DNA of 64,000 nt, from contig NZ_LT607733.1 of NCBI RefSeq assembly GCF_900091445.1, positions 4,367,001-4,431,000 of the forward strand, in the 5' to 3' direction. Both the position numbers and the translations under genes were made by a program. This DNA is from Micromonospora echinofusca. Lineage in GTDB: Bacteria; Actinomycetota; Actinomycetes; Mycobacteriales; Micromonosporaceae. This document shows, one piece after another, positions 26,787 to 34,970 of the stretch (its first letter is position 1; each line of letters starts with the position of its first letter). The notes below the pieces were generated by a model. That model was not told where the DNA came from. It worked only from the letters and a program-made list of their open reading frames with translations, and searched no databases.

Positions 26787-27587
26787 GTGGACGACCCGGT
26801 TCTCGTCGAGCGGGACGGGCACGTGGAGACGTGGACGATCAACCTGCCGGAGGCCCGCAACCCCATCTCCGGCGACGACGTGATCGACGCCCTGGTCGCC
26901 CGGGTCGACGCGGTCAACGCCGACCGGACGGTCCGGGCGGTCATCCTCACCGGCGCCGGCAGCGCCTTCTCCGCCGGCGGCAACGTCAAGGACATGGCGG
27001 AGCGGGTCGGCCTCTTCGGCGGCGCCCCGCACGAGCTGCGCGACGGCTACCGCCGCGGCATCCAGCGGATCCCCCGGGCGATGTACGCGTGCGACGTGCC
27101 GCTGATCGCGGCGGTCAACGGGGCGGCGGTCGGCGCCGGCTGCGACCTGGCGCTCATGTGCGACCTGCGGATCGCCTCGGAGCGGGCGTTCTTCGCGGAG
27201 AGCTTCGTCAAGCTCGGCATCATCCCCGGCGACGGCGGCGCCTGGCTGCTGCCCCGCGCCGTCGGGGCCGCCCGGGCCGCCGAGATGGCGCTGACCGGGG
27301 ACCGGGTCGACGCCGCGACCGCCCTCGAGTGGGGGCTGGTCTCCCGGGTCGTGCCGCACGGGGAGCTGCTCAGCGAGGCGCGCCGGCTGGCGGACCGGGT
27401 GGCGGCGAACCCCCCGCACGCCGTACGGATGGCCAAGAAGCTGCTGCGCGAGGCCCAGCACCAGAGCCTCGACAGCATCCTGGAGCTCTCCGCCGCGATG
27501 CAGGCGCTGGCGCACCAGACCCGCGACCACGACGAGGCGGTCCAGGCCTTCCTCGACCGGCGCGACCCGCACTTCACCGGGGAGTGA
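26787..27587 (+). CDS. Enoyl-CoA hydratase/isomerase (crotonase) family protein
   Basis: A 266-residue crotonase-fold enzyme. The oxyanion-hole segments are GAGSAFSAGGNVKDM (about 56-70) and AAVNGAAVGAGCDLALMCD (about 108-126). The active-site region SFVKLGIIPGDGGAWLLPRA has G-D-G-G where hydratases normally carry a second glutamate. It may therefore be an isomerase or hydrolase-type member rather than a true hydratase. GAGGAG lies five bases before GTG 26787. No other beta-oxidation gene is adjacent except the acyl-CoA dehydrogenase far downstream at 48178. Confidence 0.87.
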   Translation: MDDPVLVERDGHVETWTINLPEARNPISGDDVIDALVARVDAVNADRTVRAVILTGAGSAFSAGGNVKDMAERVGLFGGAPHELRDGYRRGIQRIPRAMYACDVPLIAAVNGAAVGAGCDLALMCDLRIASERAFFAESFVKLGIIPGDGGAWLLPRAVGAARAAEMALTGDRVDAATALEWGLVSRVVPHGELLSEARRLADRVAANPPHAVRMAKKLLREAQHQSLDSILELSAAMQALAHQTRDHDEAVQAFLDRRDPHFTGE

Positions 27588-27720
27588 GCGGGCCGGCCGG
27601 TGACGGCTGTGCCGCCGGGCCGGCCGCCCTGCGGAGGCCGGCCGCGTCGCGTCGGGTGGCCCGCCGCCGGGGCCCGGGAGGCGCATCCCTGCCGGACCGG
27701 TCGGCGGGCCCCGCCGTCGG

Positions 27721-28815
27721 TCAGCGCTGCACGCGCGCGCCGGCGCCCCGTACGAGCGCCTCGACCTCCCGGAGACTGGCCATCGAGGTGTCGCCGGGCG
27801 TGGTCATCGCCAACGCGCCGTGCGCCGCGCCGTACTCGACGGCCGTGGCGAGGTCGCCCTTCTCCAGCAGGCCGTAGATCAGGCCGGAGGCGAAGCTGTC
27901 GCCGCCGCCCACCCGGTCCATGATCTCCAGACCGGGCCGGTGGGTCGCCTCGACGAACTTCCCGTCGCCCCAGGCGATCGCACCCCAGTCGTTGACGGTG
28001 GCGGTGCGCACCGTACGCAGGGTGGTGGCGACGACCTTGAAGTTGGCGTACGCCTCGGTGGCCGCCTCGATCATCCGCTGGAAGTTGGCCACCTCAAGCT
28101 GCGACAGGGAGGCGTCGGTGTCGGGCACCTCGAAGCCCAGCGAGGCGGTGAAGTCCTCCTCGTTGCCGATCATCACGTCGACGTAGCGGGCGAGCCGGCG
28201 GTTGACCTCCCGCGCGCGGTCCTGCCCGCCGACCGCCCTCCAGAGGCTGGGCCGGTAGTTGAGGTCGTACGAGACGACGGTGCCGTGCCGGGCGGCGGCG
28301 GCCATCGCGGCCTCCATCGTCTCCGGGGTGGTCTCGGACAGGGCCGCGTAGATGCCGCCGGTGTGCAGCCACCGCACCCCCAGCGTGCCGAACAGGTGGT
28401 CCCAGTCCACCTGGTCGGCCCGCAGCTGGCTGGCGGCGCTGTGGCCGCGGTCGGAGGTGCCGACGGCCCCCCGGACGCCGAAGCCGCGCTCGGTAAAGTT
28501 GAGCCCGTTGCGCACGGCGCGGCCGACGCCGTCGTAGGGCAGCCAGGTCACCAGTGACGTGTCCACCCCGCCCTGGAGTACGAGGTCCTCCAGCAGCCGA
28601 CCCACCTCGTTGTCGGCGAACGCGGTGACCACCGCGGTCCGCAGCCCGAAGCAGCGGCGCAGCCCTCGCGCCACGTTGTACTCGCCGCCGCCCTCCCAGG
28701 CCCGGAAGGTGCGCGCCGTACGCACCCGGCCCTCGCCCGGGTCGAGCCGCAGCATGATCTCGCCCAGGGAGACCAGGTCGTACCGGCACTCGCCGGCCGG
28801 ACGGATCGACAGCAC
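27721..28815 (-). CDS. kdgK: PfkB-family sugar kinase, probable 2-keto-3-deoxygluconate kinase
   Basis: A 364-residue ribokinase-fold kinase. N-terminal substrate-binding segment is SLGEIMLRLDPGEGRV and EGGGEYNVARGL. The C-terminal PfkB signature DRVGGGDSFASGLIYGLL holds the catalytic aspartate. Pairing with KDPG aldolase three bases upstream indicates phosphorylation of 2-keto-3-deoxygluconate to KDPG, which the aldolase then splits. GGAGG lies eight bases before GTG 28815. It is the second gene of an operon probably controlled by the divergent IclR regulator through the palindrome at 29480. Confidence 0.87.
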   Translation of the reverse strand: MLSIRPAGECRYDLVSLGEIMLRLDPGEGRVRTARTFRAWEGGGEYNVARGLRRCFGLRTAVVTAFADNEVGRLLEDLVLQGGVDTSLVTWLPYDGVGRAVRNGLNFTERGFGVRGAVGTSDRGHSAASQLRADQVDWDHLFGTLGVRWLHTGGIYAALSETTPETMEAAMAAAARHGTVVSYDLNYRPSLWRAVGGQDRAREVNRRLARYVDVMIGNEEDFTASLGFEVPDTDASLSQLEVANFQRMIEAATEAYANFKVVATTLRTVRTATVNDWGAIAWGDGKFVEATHRPGLEIMDRVGGGDSFASGLIYGLLEKGDLATAVEYGAAHGALAMTTPGDTSMASLREVEALVRGAGARVQR

Positions 28816-28818
28816 GGC

Positions 28819-29484
28819 TCAGGCCTCCACGGTGGGTCGGGCGGCCTCGACGGCCGCAGCGGTGCGGGCGGCGACCTCGTCCCAGCGCCCGGCGGCGATC
28901 AGGTCGGGGGCGACCATCCAGGTGCCGCCGACCGCCAGCACAGCGGGCAGGGCGAGGTAGTCCGCGAGGTTGCCGGTGTTGACCCCGCCGGTCGGGATGA
29001 ACCGCACCGAGCGGAACGGCGCGGCGAGCGCCTTGATCATCCCGACGCCGCCGAGCTGCTCGGCGGGGAAGAACTTGACCGTGTCGAGCCCGGCGTCGAG
29101 GGCCATCTGGATCTCGGTGCCGGTGGCGACGCCGGGGAAGACGGGCACGCCCCGCTCCTGGCAGCGTGCGACGACCTGCGGGGAGAAGCCGGGGGTGACG
29201 ACGAACCGGGCGCCCACCTCGACGGCCCGGTCGACCTGGTCGGGGGTCAGCACGGTGCCGGCGCCGACGAGCAGGTCGGGTCGCTCGGACATGACGCGGA
29301 TCGCCTCGGCCGCGGCGTCGGTGCGGAAGGTCACCTCGGCCGAGCGCAGCCCGCCGCGGACGAGGGCGTCGGCCAGCGGGGCAGCGTCGCGGGCGGCGTC
29401 CAGCACGACGACCGGCAGGATCCGGGCCGCACCGACGGCCGCGACGACCGCATGCTTCTGTTCATCATTCTGTACGCCAGTCAC
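28819..29484 (-). CDS. eda: KDPG/KHG aldolase
   Basis: A 221-residue class I aldolase splitting 2-keto-3-deoxy-6-phosphogluconate to pyruvate and glyceraldehyde-3-phosphate. Visible signatures are LRSAEVTFRT (catalytic Glu region), LLVGAGTVLTPDQVDRA, VTPGFSPQV and the Schiff-base lysine in DTVKFFPAE, followed by FIPTGGVN and GGTWM. Three possible starts exist. GTG 29484 is chosen since TAGGGT (29492-29497, antisense) ends seven bases upstream. That start lies inside a perfect palindrome, so regulator binding would block both promoter and initiation. First gene of the operon with the KDG kinase. Confidence 0.9.
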   Translation of the reverse strand: MTGVQNDEQKHAVVAAVGAARILPVVVLDAARDAAPLADALVRGGLRSAEVTFRTDAAAEAIRVMSERPDLLVGAGTVLTPDQVDRAVEVGARFVVTPGFSPQVVARCQERGVPVFPGVATGTEIQMALDAGLDTVKFFPAEQLGGVGMIKALAAPFRSVRFIPTGGVNTGNLADYLALPAVLAVGGTWMVAPDLIAAGRWDEVAARTAAAVEAARPTVEA

Positions 29485-29493
29485 ATATGTGAC
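29480..29493. promoter_or_regulatory. Palindromic operator over the aldolase promoter and start
   Basis: A perfect 14-base palindrome, GTCACATATGTGAC. It covers the GTG start of the aldolase gene and two bases of its TAGGGT -10 element, and lies 45 bases before the IclR gene. The divergent IclR protein is the obvious candidate ligand. Confidence 0.7.
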
Positions 29494-29538
29494 CCTAGCC
29501 GCGCCGCCCGGCCTGTCAACCCCGCTAGAGTGGCGCCC

Positions 29539-30315
29539 ATGACGCTGCCCGGCGGGTTCCAACCGGTGAAGTCCTCCACCCGGACGCTGGAGGTGCTCGA
29601 GGCGCTCGCCGCCTCGCCGCAGCGGCGCTCGCTGGTCGACCTGGCCCGCGCGCTGGACATCCCGAAGAGCAGCCTGCACGGCATCCTGCGCACCATGGCC
29701 CAGCGCGGCTGGGTCGAGAGCGACCCGACCGGCACCCGGTTCGGGCTCGGGGTGCGCGCGCTCCAGGTCGGCGCCGCGTACCTCACCAGCGACGACACCG
29801 TGGGCCTGCTCGGTGGGGTGCTCGACGACCTCTCCCGGCAGTTCGGCGAGACCGTCCACCTGGGACGCCTGGACGGCGCGCACATCGTCTACCTCGCCAA
29901 GCGTGAGTCGGTGCACCCGCTGCGGCTCTACAGCGCGATCGGCCGGCAACTGCCGGCCCACGCCACCGCCCTGGGCAAGGCGCTGCTCGCCGAGCGCCCG
30001 GACGACGCGCTCGAGGGGCTGCTGAGCTGGCCGCTGCCCGCGCTCACCCCGCACACCGTCACCGACCGCGAGGCGCTGCGCGCCGAGCTCGCCGCCGTCC
30101 GCGAGCGCGGCTACGCGGTCGACCGCGAGGAGAACACCGAGGGCATCGTCTGCTTCGCGACGGCCGTACCCCTGGCGGCGCCGGCGTCCGACGCGATCAG
30201 CCTGTCGGTGCCGGTGGCCCGGCTCGACGCCGCCGGCGAGGACCACATCGTCGCCGCCCTCCGGCGGGCCGTCGACCAGGTCCGGGCGGCGCGCGGCCTG
30301 CTCTTCACCGCCTGA
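29539..30315 (+). CDS. IclR-family transcriptional regulator (KdgR-like)
   Basis: A 258-residue regulator. The N-terminal winged HTH (about 10-70) reads KSSTRTLEVLEALAASPQRRSLVDLARALDIPKSSLHGILRTM in pieces typical of IclR. The C-terminal effector domain contains HLGRLDGAHIVYLAKRES, LPAHATALGKALLAERP, VDREENTEGIVCFA and a small-residue ending. Adjacent divergent KDG kinase and aldolase genes suggest a role like KdgR, sensing KDG or a uronate, which is inference. ATG 29539 is leaderless, with TAGAGT at 29526-29531 seven bases upstream. Confidence 0.9.
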   Translation: MTLPGGFQPVKSSTRTLEVLEALAASPQRRSLVDLARALDIPKSSLHGILRTMAQRGWVESDPTGTRFGLGVRALQVGAAYLTSDDTVGLLGGVLDDLSRQFGETVHLGRLDGAHIVYLAKRESVHPLRLYSAIGRQLPAHATALGKALLAERPDDALEGLLSWPLPALTPHTVTDREALRAELAAVRERGYAVDREENTEGIVCFATAVPLAAPASDAISLSVPVARLDAAGEDHIVAALRRAVDQVRAARGLLFTA

Positions 30316-30451
30316 TCACACGCCGTCCCAACCCCACCGCCCTCGACGGGGCCGCAGTGGGCGGGCCGACGCCGTCGCCGAGGGCGACAGCCGGGCCACA
30401 ACTGGCAACCTTCTTGACAGATGCGGCGGGACATCGACAGACTTCTTTTTT

Positions 30452-30465
30452 AGAGAGCGCTCTCT
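30452..30465 (+). promoter_or_regulatory. LacI-family operator upstream of the protease-glucanase pair
   Basis: A perfect 14-base palindrome, AGAGAGCGCTCTCT, with the central GAGCGCTC core typical of CebR/CelR-type LacI repressors. It lies 44 bases before the protease start, just after an AT-rich tract (TTCTTTTTT), so it would overlap or immediately follow the promoter. No lacI gene is in the window. Confidence 0.75.
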
Positions 30466-30509
30466 GCACCCGTCCACCACCCCTCGCCGCATCCCCGGGA
30501 GGATCTCCC

Positions 30510-32063
30510 TTGTCTCGAAGACTGCGCATGCTCGTCCCCGCCGCCGCCGGCCTCCTGCTCCTCGGCCTGACCCCGGCGGCCGGCCATGCGAGCGACACTC
30601 CCCCCGCCGCCCCGGCCCCCGCCGCGGCGGCCACGGCCGACCTCAGCCCCGCCCTCGTCGAGGCGATGCGCCGCGACCTCGGCCTCACCCCCGCCCAGGT
30701 CGACGAACGCCTGCGCACCGAGGCGGCGGCGCCGGTGGTCGAGCGGCGCCTGCGGGCGAAGCTCGGCCCGGCGTTCGCCGGCGCGTGGATCCCGTCCGGC
30801 GGGCAGCGCCTCACCGTCGCCGTCACCGACGCGGCGCTCGCCCCGACCGTCCGCGCCGAGGGCGCCGACGTCACGGTGGTCGCCCGCAGCGAGCGCACCC
30901 TCGACACGGTCAAGCGCGCCCTCGACCGGCGCTCCGCCGCCGCGGACCCCCGCGACGTGCACGGCTGGCACGTCGACGTCGCCGGCAACAGCGTCGTCGT
31001 GTCGGCCCGGCCCGGCGCCGCCGACGAGGCGATCGCGTACACGAAGGCCAGCGGCGTCCCCACGGACGCCATCCGGGTGGTCACCTCCCGCGACGCGCCG
31101 CGCCCGCTCTACGACATCCGGGGCGGCGACCAGTACGTCATCAACGGCAACACGCTCTGCTCGGTCGGCTTCGCGGTCGTCGGCGGCTTCGTCACCGCCG
31201 GCCACTGCGGCGGCGTCGGCAGCCCCACCCTCGGCTTCAACAACGTCTCGCAGGGCACGTTCGCGGGCTCCTCGTTCCCCGGCAACGACTACGGATGGGT
31301 ACGCACCAACGGCTCCTGGACGCCCCAGCCCTGGGTGAACAACTACGCCGGCGGCAACGTGACGGTGGCCGGCTCGCAGGACGCGGCGATCGGCAGCTCG
31401 GTCTGCCGCTCCGGGCGTACGACCGGCTGGCGCTGCGGCACCATCCTCGGCCGCAACGAGACCGTCAACTACCCGCAGGGCGCGGTGTCGGGCCTGACCC
31501 GCAGCAACGCCTGCGCCGAGGGTGGCGACTCCGGCGGCGCCTGGGTCTCCGGCAACCAGGCCCAGGGCGTCACGTCCGGCGGCTCCGGCAACTGCTCCAC
31601 GGGCGGCACGACCTGGTTCCAGCCGGTCAACGAGATCCTCGGCGTCTACGGCCTGTCCCTGGTCACCACCGGTGGCGGCGGCGGAAGCCGGCTGATCAGC
31701 AACTGGAACAACCGCTGCATCGACGTGCCGAACTCCAACTTCTCCGACGGGGTGCCCCTGCAGACCTGGACCTGCAACGGCACCGCCGCGCAGTCCTGGA
31801 CCTTCACCGGCGGCACCCTGCGTACGCAGAACAACAAGTGCATGGACGTGGCCTGGGGCTCCACCGCCAACGGCGCGACGATCCAGATCGCCAACTGCAG
31901 CGGCAACCCGGCCCAGCAGTTCGTCCTCTCGGCGGCCGGCGACCTGGTCAACCCGCAGGCGAACAAGTGCGTCGACATCAAGGAGTGGAACAACTCCGAC
32001 GGCGCCCGCCTGCACCTGTGGGACTGCGTCGGCGGCGCCAACCAGAAGTGGCGGCGCGGCTGA
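30510..32063 (+). CDS. Secreted S1 protease with C-terminal ricin-type lectin domain
   Basis: A 517-residue exported protease. A Sec signal peptide (to about 27) is followed by a pro-domain of the alpha-lytic type (about 45-190, with LSPALVEAMRRDLGLTPAQV). The protease domain (about 200-385) has [17 protein letters not shown] and EGGDSGGAWV as triad blocks. A GGGGGS linker leads to a ricin B-lectin (CBM13) domain of about 125 residues with repeated QTWTCNGTAAQSW-like units. The start is TTG 30510, with GGGAGGA upstream; this gives a basic signal-peptide head (SRRLR). The lectin targets it to polysaccharide. It is controlled with the following GH16 gene, 86 bases downstream, and closely shares its lectin. 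Confidence 0.9.
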   Translation: MSRRLRMLVPAAAGLLLLGLTPAAGHASDTPPAAPAPAAAATADLSPALVEAMRRDLGLTPAQVDERLRTEAAAPVVERRLRAKLGPAFAGAWIPSGGQRLTVAVTDAALAPTVRAEGADVTVVARSERTLDTVKRALDRRSAAADPRDVHGWHVDVAGNSVVVSARPGAADEAIAYTKASGVPTDAIRVVTSRDAPRPLYDIRGGDQYVINGNTLCSVGFAVVGGFVTAGHCGGVGSPTLGFNNVSQGTFAGSSFPGNDYGWVRTNGSWTPQPWVNNYAGGNVTVAGSQDAAIGSSVCRSGRTTGWRCGTILGRNETVNYPQGAVSGLTRSNACAEGGDSGGAWVSGNQAQGVTSGGSGNCSTGGTTWFQPVNEILGVYGLSLVTTGGGGGSRLISNWNNRCIDVPNSNFSDGVPLQTWTCNGTAAQSWTFTGGTLRTQNNKCMDVAWGSTANGATIQIANCSGNPAQQFVLSAAGDLVNPQANKCVDIKEWNNSDGARLHLWDCVGGANQKWRRG

Positions 32064-32149
32064 CCCGGTCCCGCCGCCGGGTCACCGCCGCTCGTCCCGC
32101 CGTCGCCGCGCGAGACGTCGCGCCGGCGCAGTTGCCAAGGAGGTCCTAC

Positions 32150-33409
32150 ATGTTCAGAGTCCGTACCCGTCGACGGCCGTGGGCGCTCGCCCTCGCCGCG
32201 ACCGCGATCATCGGTGCCACCACGGCCCTCGCCGTGCCGGTCCACCCCGAACCGGCGCAGGCCGCCATCGGGGGGATCACCTGGCAGGACGAGTTCAACG
32301 CGCCGGCCGGCACGCCCGTCGACCAGAGCAAGTGGCGCTTCGACATCGGCGGCGGCGGCTGGGGCAACAACGAGCGGCAGTACTACACCAACAGCACGAG
32401 CAACGCCGTCCACGACGGCCAGGGCAACCTGGTGATCACCGCCCGCCGGGAGAACCCGGCCAACTACCAGTGCCACTACGGCCGGTGCGAGTACACCTCG
32501 GCCCGGCTGCTCACGGCGGCCACGTTCACCCAGGCGTACGGCCGCTTCGAGGCCCGCATCAAGATCCCCCGGGGTCAGGGCATCTGGCCGGCGTTCTGGA
32601 TGCTCGGCAACGACATGGGCAGCGTGGGCTGGCCGAACGCGGGCGAGATCGACATCATGGAGAACATCGGCCGGGAGCCCAACACCGTCTACGGCACCAT
32701 CCACGGCCCCGGCTACTCAGGCGGCGGCGGCATCACCGGCAGCCGCACCATCGGCCAGCCGCTCGCCGACGCCTTCCACACCTACCGGGTGGACTGGGAA
32801 CCGAACTCGATCGTCTGGTACCTGGACGGCGTCGAGTACCACCGGGTGGACCCGGGTCGGCTCGGCGGCAACCGGTGGGTGTTCGACCATCCGTTCTTCA
32901 TGCTCCTCAACGTGGCGGTGGGCGGGAACTGGCCCGGCTACCCCGACGCCTCCACGCAGTTCCCGCAGCAGATGCTCGTCGACTACGTACGCGTCTCGGG
33001 CTACACCTCGGGGGGCAACCCGCCGGGCACCACAGCGATCAGGGGCGCGCTCAGCGGTCGCTGCATCGACATCCCGAGCGCCAACCCGGTCGACGGGGCC
33101 AAGCTTCAGATCTGGGACTGCAACGGCACCGCCGCGCAGGCCTGGACGTTCGCCTCCGACGGCACGATCCGGGCGATGGGCAAGTGCATGGATCCGGCCT
33201 GGGCCGGCACGGCGAACGGCACCGAGGTCAACCTCGTCACCTGCAACGGCAACCCGGCACAACGCTTCACGCTCAACGCCGCCGGTGACCTGGTCAACCT
33301 CAGCGCGAACCGCTGCGTCGACGTGCGCGACCGCAACACCGGCAACGGGGGCAAGCTGCAACTGTGGGACTGCACCGGTGACGCCAACCAGAAGTGGTCG
33401 CGCGCCTGA
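32150..33409 (+). CDS. Secreted GH16 beta-glucanase with ricin-type lectin domain
   Basis: A 419-residue exported glycoside hydrolase. A long signal peptide (to about 38, ending AQA) precedes a GH16 domain (about 42-280) with catalytic GEIDIMENIG. The sequence around it (WPAFWMLGNDMG, WYLDGVEYHRVD, FFMLLNVAVGGNWPG) is laminarinase-like, so endo-beta-1,3-glucan is the expected substrate. A GG-rich linker joins a ricin B-lectin domain (about 295-419). AAGGAGGT lies five bases before ATG 32150. Together with the protease it fits digestion of fungal or other beta-glucan-protein walls; co-repression by a LacI-type factor is inferred from the upstream palindrome. Confidence 0.93.
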   Translation: MFRVRTRRRPWALALAATAIIGATTALAVPVHPEPAQAAIGGITWQDEFNAPAGTPVDQSKWRFDIGGGGWGNNERQYYTNSTSNAVHDGQGNLVITARRENPANYQCHYGRCEYTSARLLTAATFTQAYGRFEARIKIPRGQGIWPAFWMLGNDMGSVGWPNAGEIDIMENIGREPNTVYGTIHGPGYSGGGGITGSRTIGQPLADAFHTYRVDWEPNSIVWYLDGVEYHRVDPGRLGGNRWVFDHPFFMLLNVAVGGNWPGYPDASTQFPQQMLVDYVRVSGYTSGGNPPGTTAIRGALSGRCIDIPSANPVDGAKLQIWDCNGTAAQAWTFASDGTIRAMGKCMDPAWAGTANGTEVNLVTCNGNPAQRFTLNAAGDLVNLSANRCVDVRDRNTGNGGKLQLWDCTGDANQKWSRA

Positions 33410-33666
33410 CGGAACCCACGCGGGTGACGGCACCCGTCGGCGACCCGCCCAGCGGCGGGGTCGGCCGAGGCACCCGGCCTCGACCGGCCCCGCCGCCTGC
33501 TGTCCACTCTCGCACCGGGCGGGTAGGGCGACACGGGGACCTGCTGTGGATGCTGCCGCACCGATGGCCGCCGGGCCCGCCCGGTTGCGCACGTGAGGAG
33601 GTGTCGGAAGCGCCATCGAGATGTGAGGATCCGGTGGACCTTGGCGTACGCGATCAGGAGGCCGCC

Positions 33667-34566
33667 GTGAGTACCGGTTTGTCGCTCGTGCTCTTCCCTG
33701 TCGCGTTGGGCATCGTGATGCTCGGCCTCGGCCTCACCCTGACCGTGGCCGACTTCCGCCGCGTCGTCGCCTATCCCCGGGCGGTGATCGTCTCCCTGGT
33801 CTGCCAGATGCTGGTCCTGCCGGCCATCTGCCTCGGCCTGGTGCTCGCCGCCGACCTGCGCCCGGAACTGGCCGTCGGGATGCTGCTGCTGGCCGCCTCC
33901 CCGGGCGGCAGCACGGCCAGTCTCTACAGCCACCTGTTCAAGGGCAACGTCGCGCTCAACGTCACCCTGACCGCCATCAACTCGGTGCTCGCCCTGTTCA
34001 CGCTGCCCCTGGTCGTCAACCTCTCCGTCGCCGCGTTCATGGGTTCGGACAGCTCGCTCGGCCTCCAGTTCGACAAGGTGATCCAGGTCTTCGCCCTGGT
34101 GCTCATCCCGATCGTGATCGGCATGGCCGTCCGGCGCCGTCGCCCCGGGTTCGCCGCGCGCATGCAGCGACCCGTGAAGATCCTCTCCGTCGTGGTCCTC
34201 GCCGTCGTGATCACCGGCGCGGTGCTCGGCGTCAAGGACGAGTTCGCCGCCACCATCGGCGCGGTCGGCCTCGTCGCCCTGCTGTTCAACCTGCTCAGCC
34301 TGGGCATCGGGTACGCGGCGCCGCGGCTGCTGCGCGTCGGGCACCGGGACTCCGTCGCCTCGTCGTTCGAGATCGGCGTCCACAACGCCACCCTGGCCAT
34401 CACGATCGCGCTCAGTCCCGCCCTGCTCGACAACACCGACATCGCCATGCCGGCCGCGATCTACGGCATCCTGATGTTCTTCACCGCCGCCGCCTTCGGC
34501 CTCGTCGCCGCGCGCCGGGGCAGCGCCGCCGCCGAGCCCACCCGGCCGTCGGCCACGACGGTGTGA
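33667..34566 (+). CDS. Bile acid:sodium symporter (BASS) family transporter
   Basis: A 299-residue membrane protein with about nine or ten hydrophobic helices. BASS features are LGLGLTLTVADFRRVVAYPR in the first loop, the helix-break motif LLLAASPGGSTASLYSHLFKGNVAL, and ASSFEIGVHNATLAITIAL near the C-terminus. This YocS-like branch moves organic anions (bile acids, pantoate, keto acids) with sodium; substrate is unknown. GGAGG lies six bases before GTG 33667. A hairpin follows the stop. It stands alone, so context gives no hint. Confidence 0.87.
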   Translation: MSTGLSLVLFPVALGIVMLGLGLTLTVADFRRVVAYPRAVIVSLVCQMLVLPAICLGLVLAADLRPELAVGMLLLAASPGGSTASLYSHLFKGNVALNVTLTAINSVLALFTLPLVVNLSVAAFMGSDSSLGLQFDKVIQVFALVLIPIVIGMAVRRRRPGFAARMQRPVKILSVVVLAVVITGAVLGVKDEFAATIGAVGLVALLFNLLSLGIGYAAPRLLRVGHRDSVASSFEIGVHNATLAITIALSPALLDNTDIAMPAAIYGILMFFTAAAFGLVAARRGSAAAEPTRPSATTV

Positions 34567-34589
34567 CCGGCGCGCTGCGCGCCCGCGTA

Positions 34590-34609
34590 CGGGAAGCGAG
34601 GGCTTCCCG
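34590..34609 (+). terminator. Terminator hairpin after the BASS transporter gene
   Basis: Arms CGGGAAGC and GCTTCCCG pair perfectly around GAGG, 23 bases past the stop. Confidence 0.6.
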
Positions 34610-34839
34610 CGGGTAGCCGGGGACCCACCGGAGTTCGCAGCGCCTCTCCCGCTCCGGGGACGGAGCGGCGCGTCGCTCGACGGTGCCCACCGGTGGCCGT
34701 TCGACCCGGTGGGCCGGCACGCCGGAGCCGTCGGGGTCCGTCCGTTGCAGCCCAGCGTCGCGTGTGCAATCGATCACCCTCCGCGGTCGGCGTCTCCGTA
34801 CGCTCCTGGCACGGTCGTCCCGCCGAGAGAGGAACCGCC

Positions 34840-34875
34840 ATGAAGCGTCGGCCAGCGGGGCGTCGAGCGTCCTGA
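34840..34875 (+). CDS. Possible 11-residue leader peptide
   Basis: A tiny frame encoding MKRRPAGRRAS, preceded by GAGAGAGGAA at proper spacing. It is followed seven bases later by a 10-bp hairpin (34882-34923) and then the promoter of the HTH regulator gene. The peptide is very basic (five of eleven residues Lys/Arg). It could be a translated attenuator leader or a chance frame. The rest of the 34567-34970 gap holds nothing else recognisable. Confidence 0.3.
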   Translation: MKRRPAGRRAS

Positions 34876-34881
34876 CGGCGC

Positions 34882-34923
34882 GGAGCCGGCGAGTGTCGCC
34901 CTTCCGGGTGTCCCGCCGGCTCC
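34882..34923 (+). terminator. Hairpin downstream of the 11-residue frame
   Basis: Arms GGAGCCGGCG and CGCCGGCTCC pair perfectly with a 22-base loop. It could terminate or attenuate a short transcript ahead of the regulator gene. The TAGACT -10 element of that gene (34935-34940) lies just beyond it. Confidence 0.45.
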
Positions 34924-34970
34924 CTCGTCGCTCGTAGACTCGAACCAGGCCGGGCAGGGCCACGGAGGCG

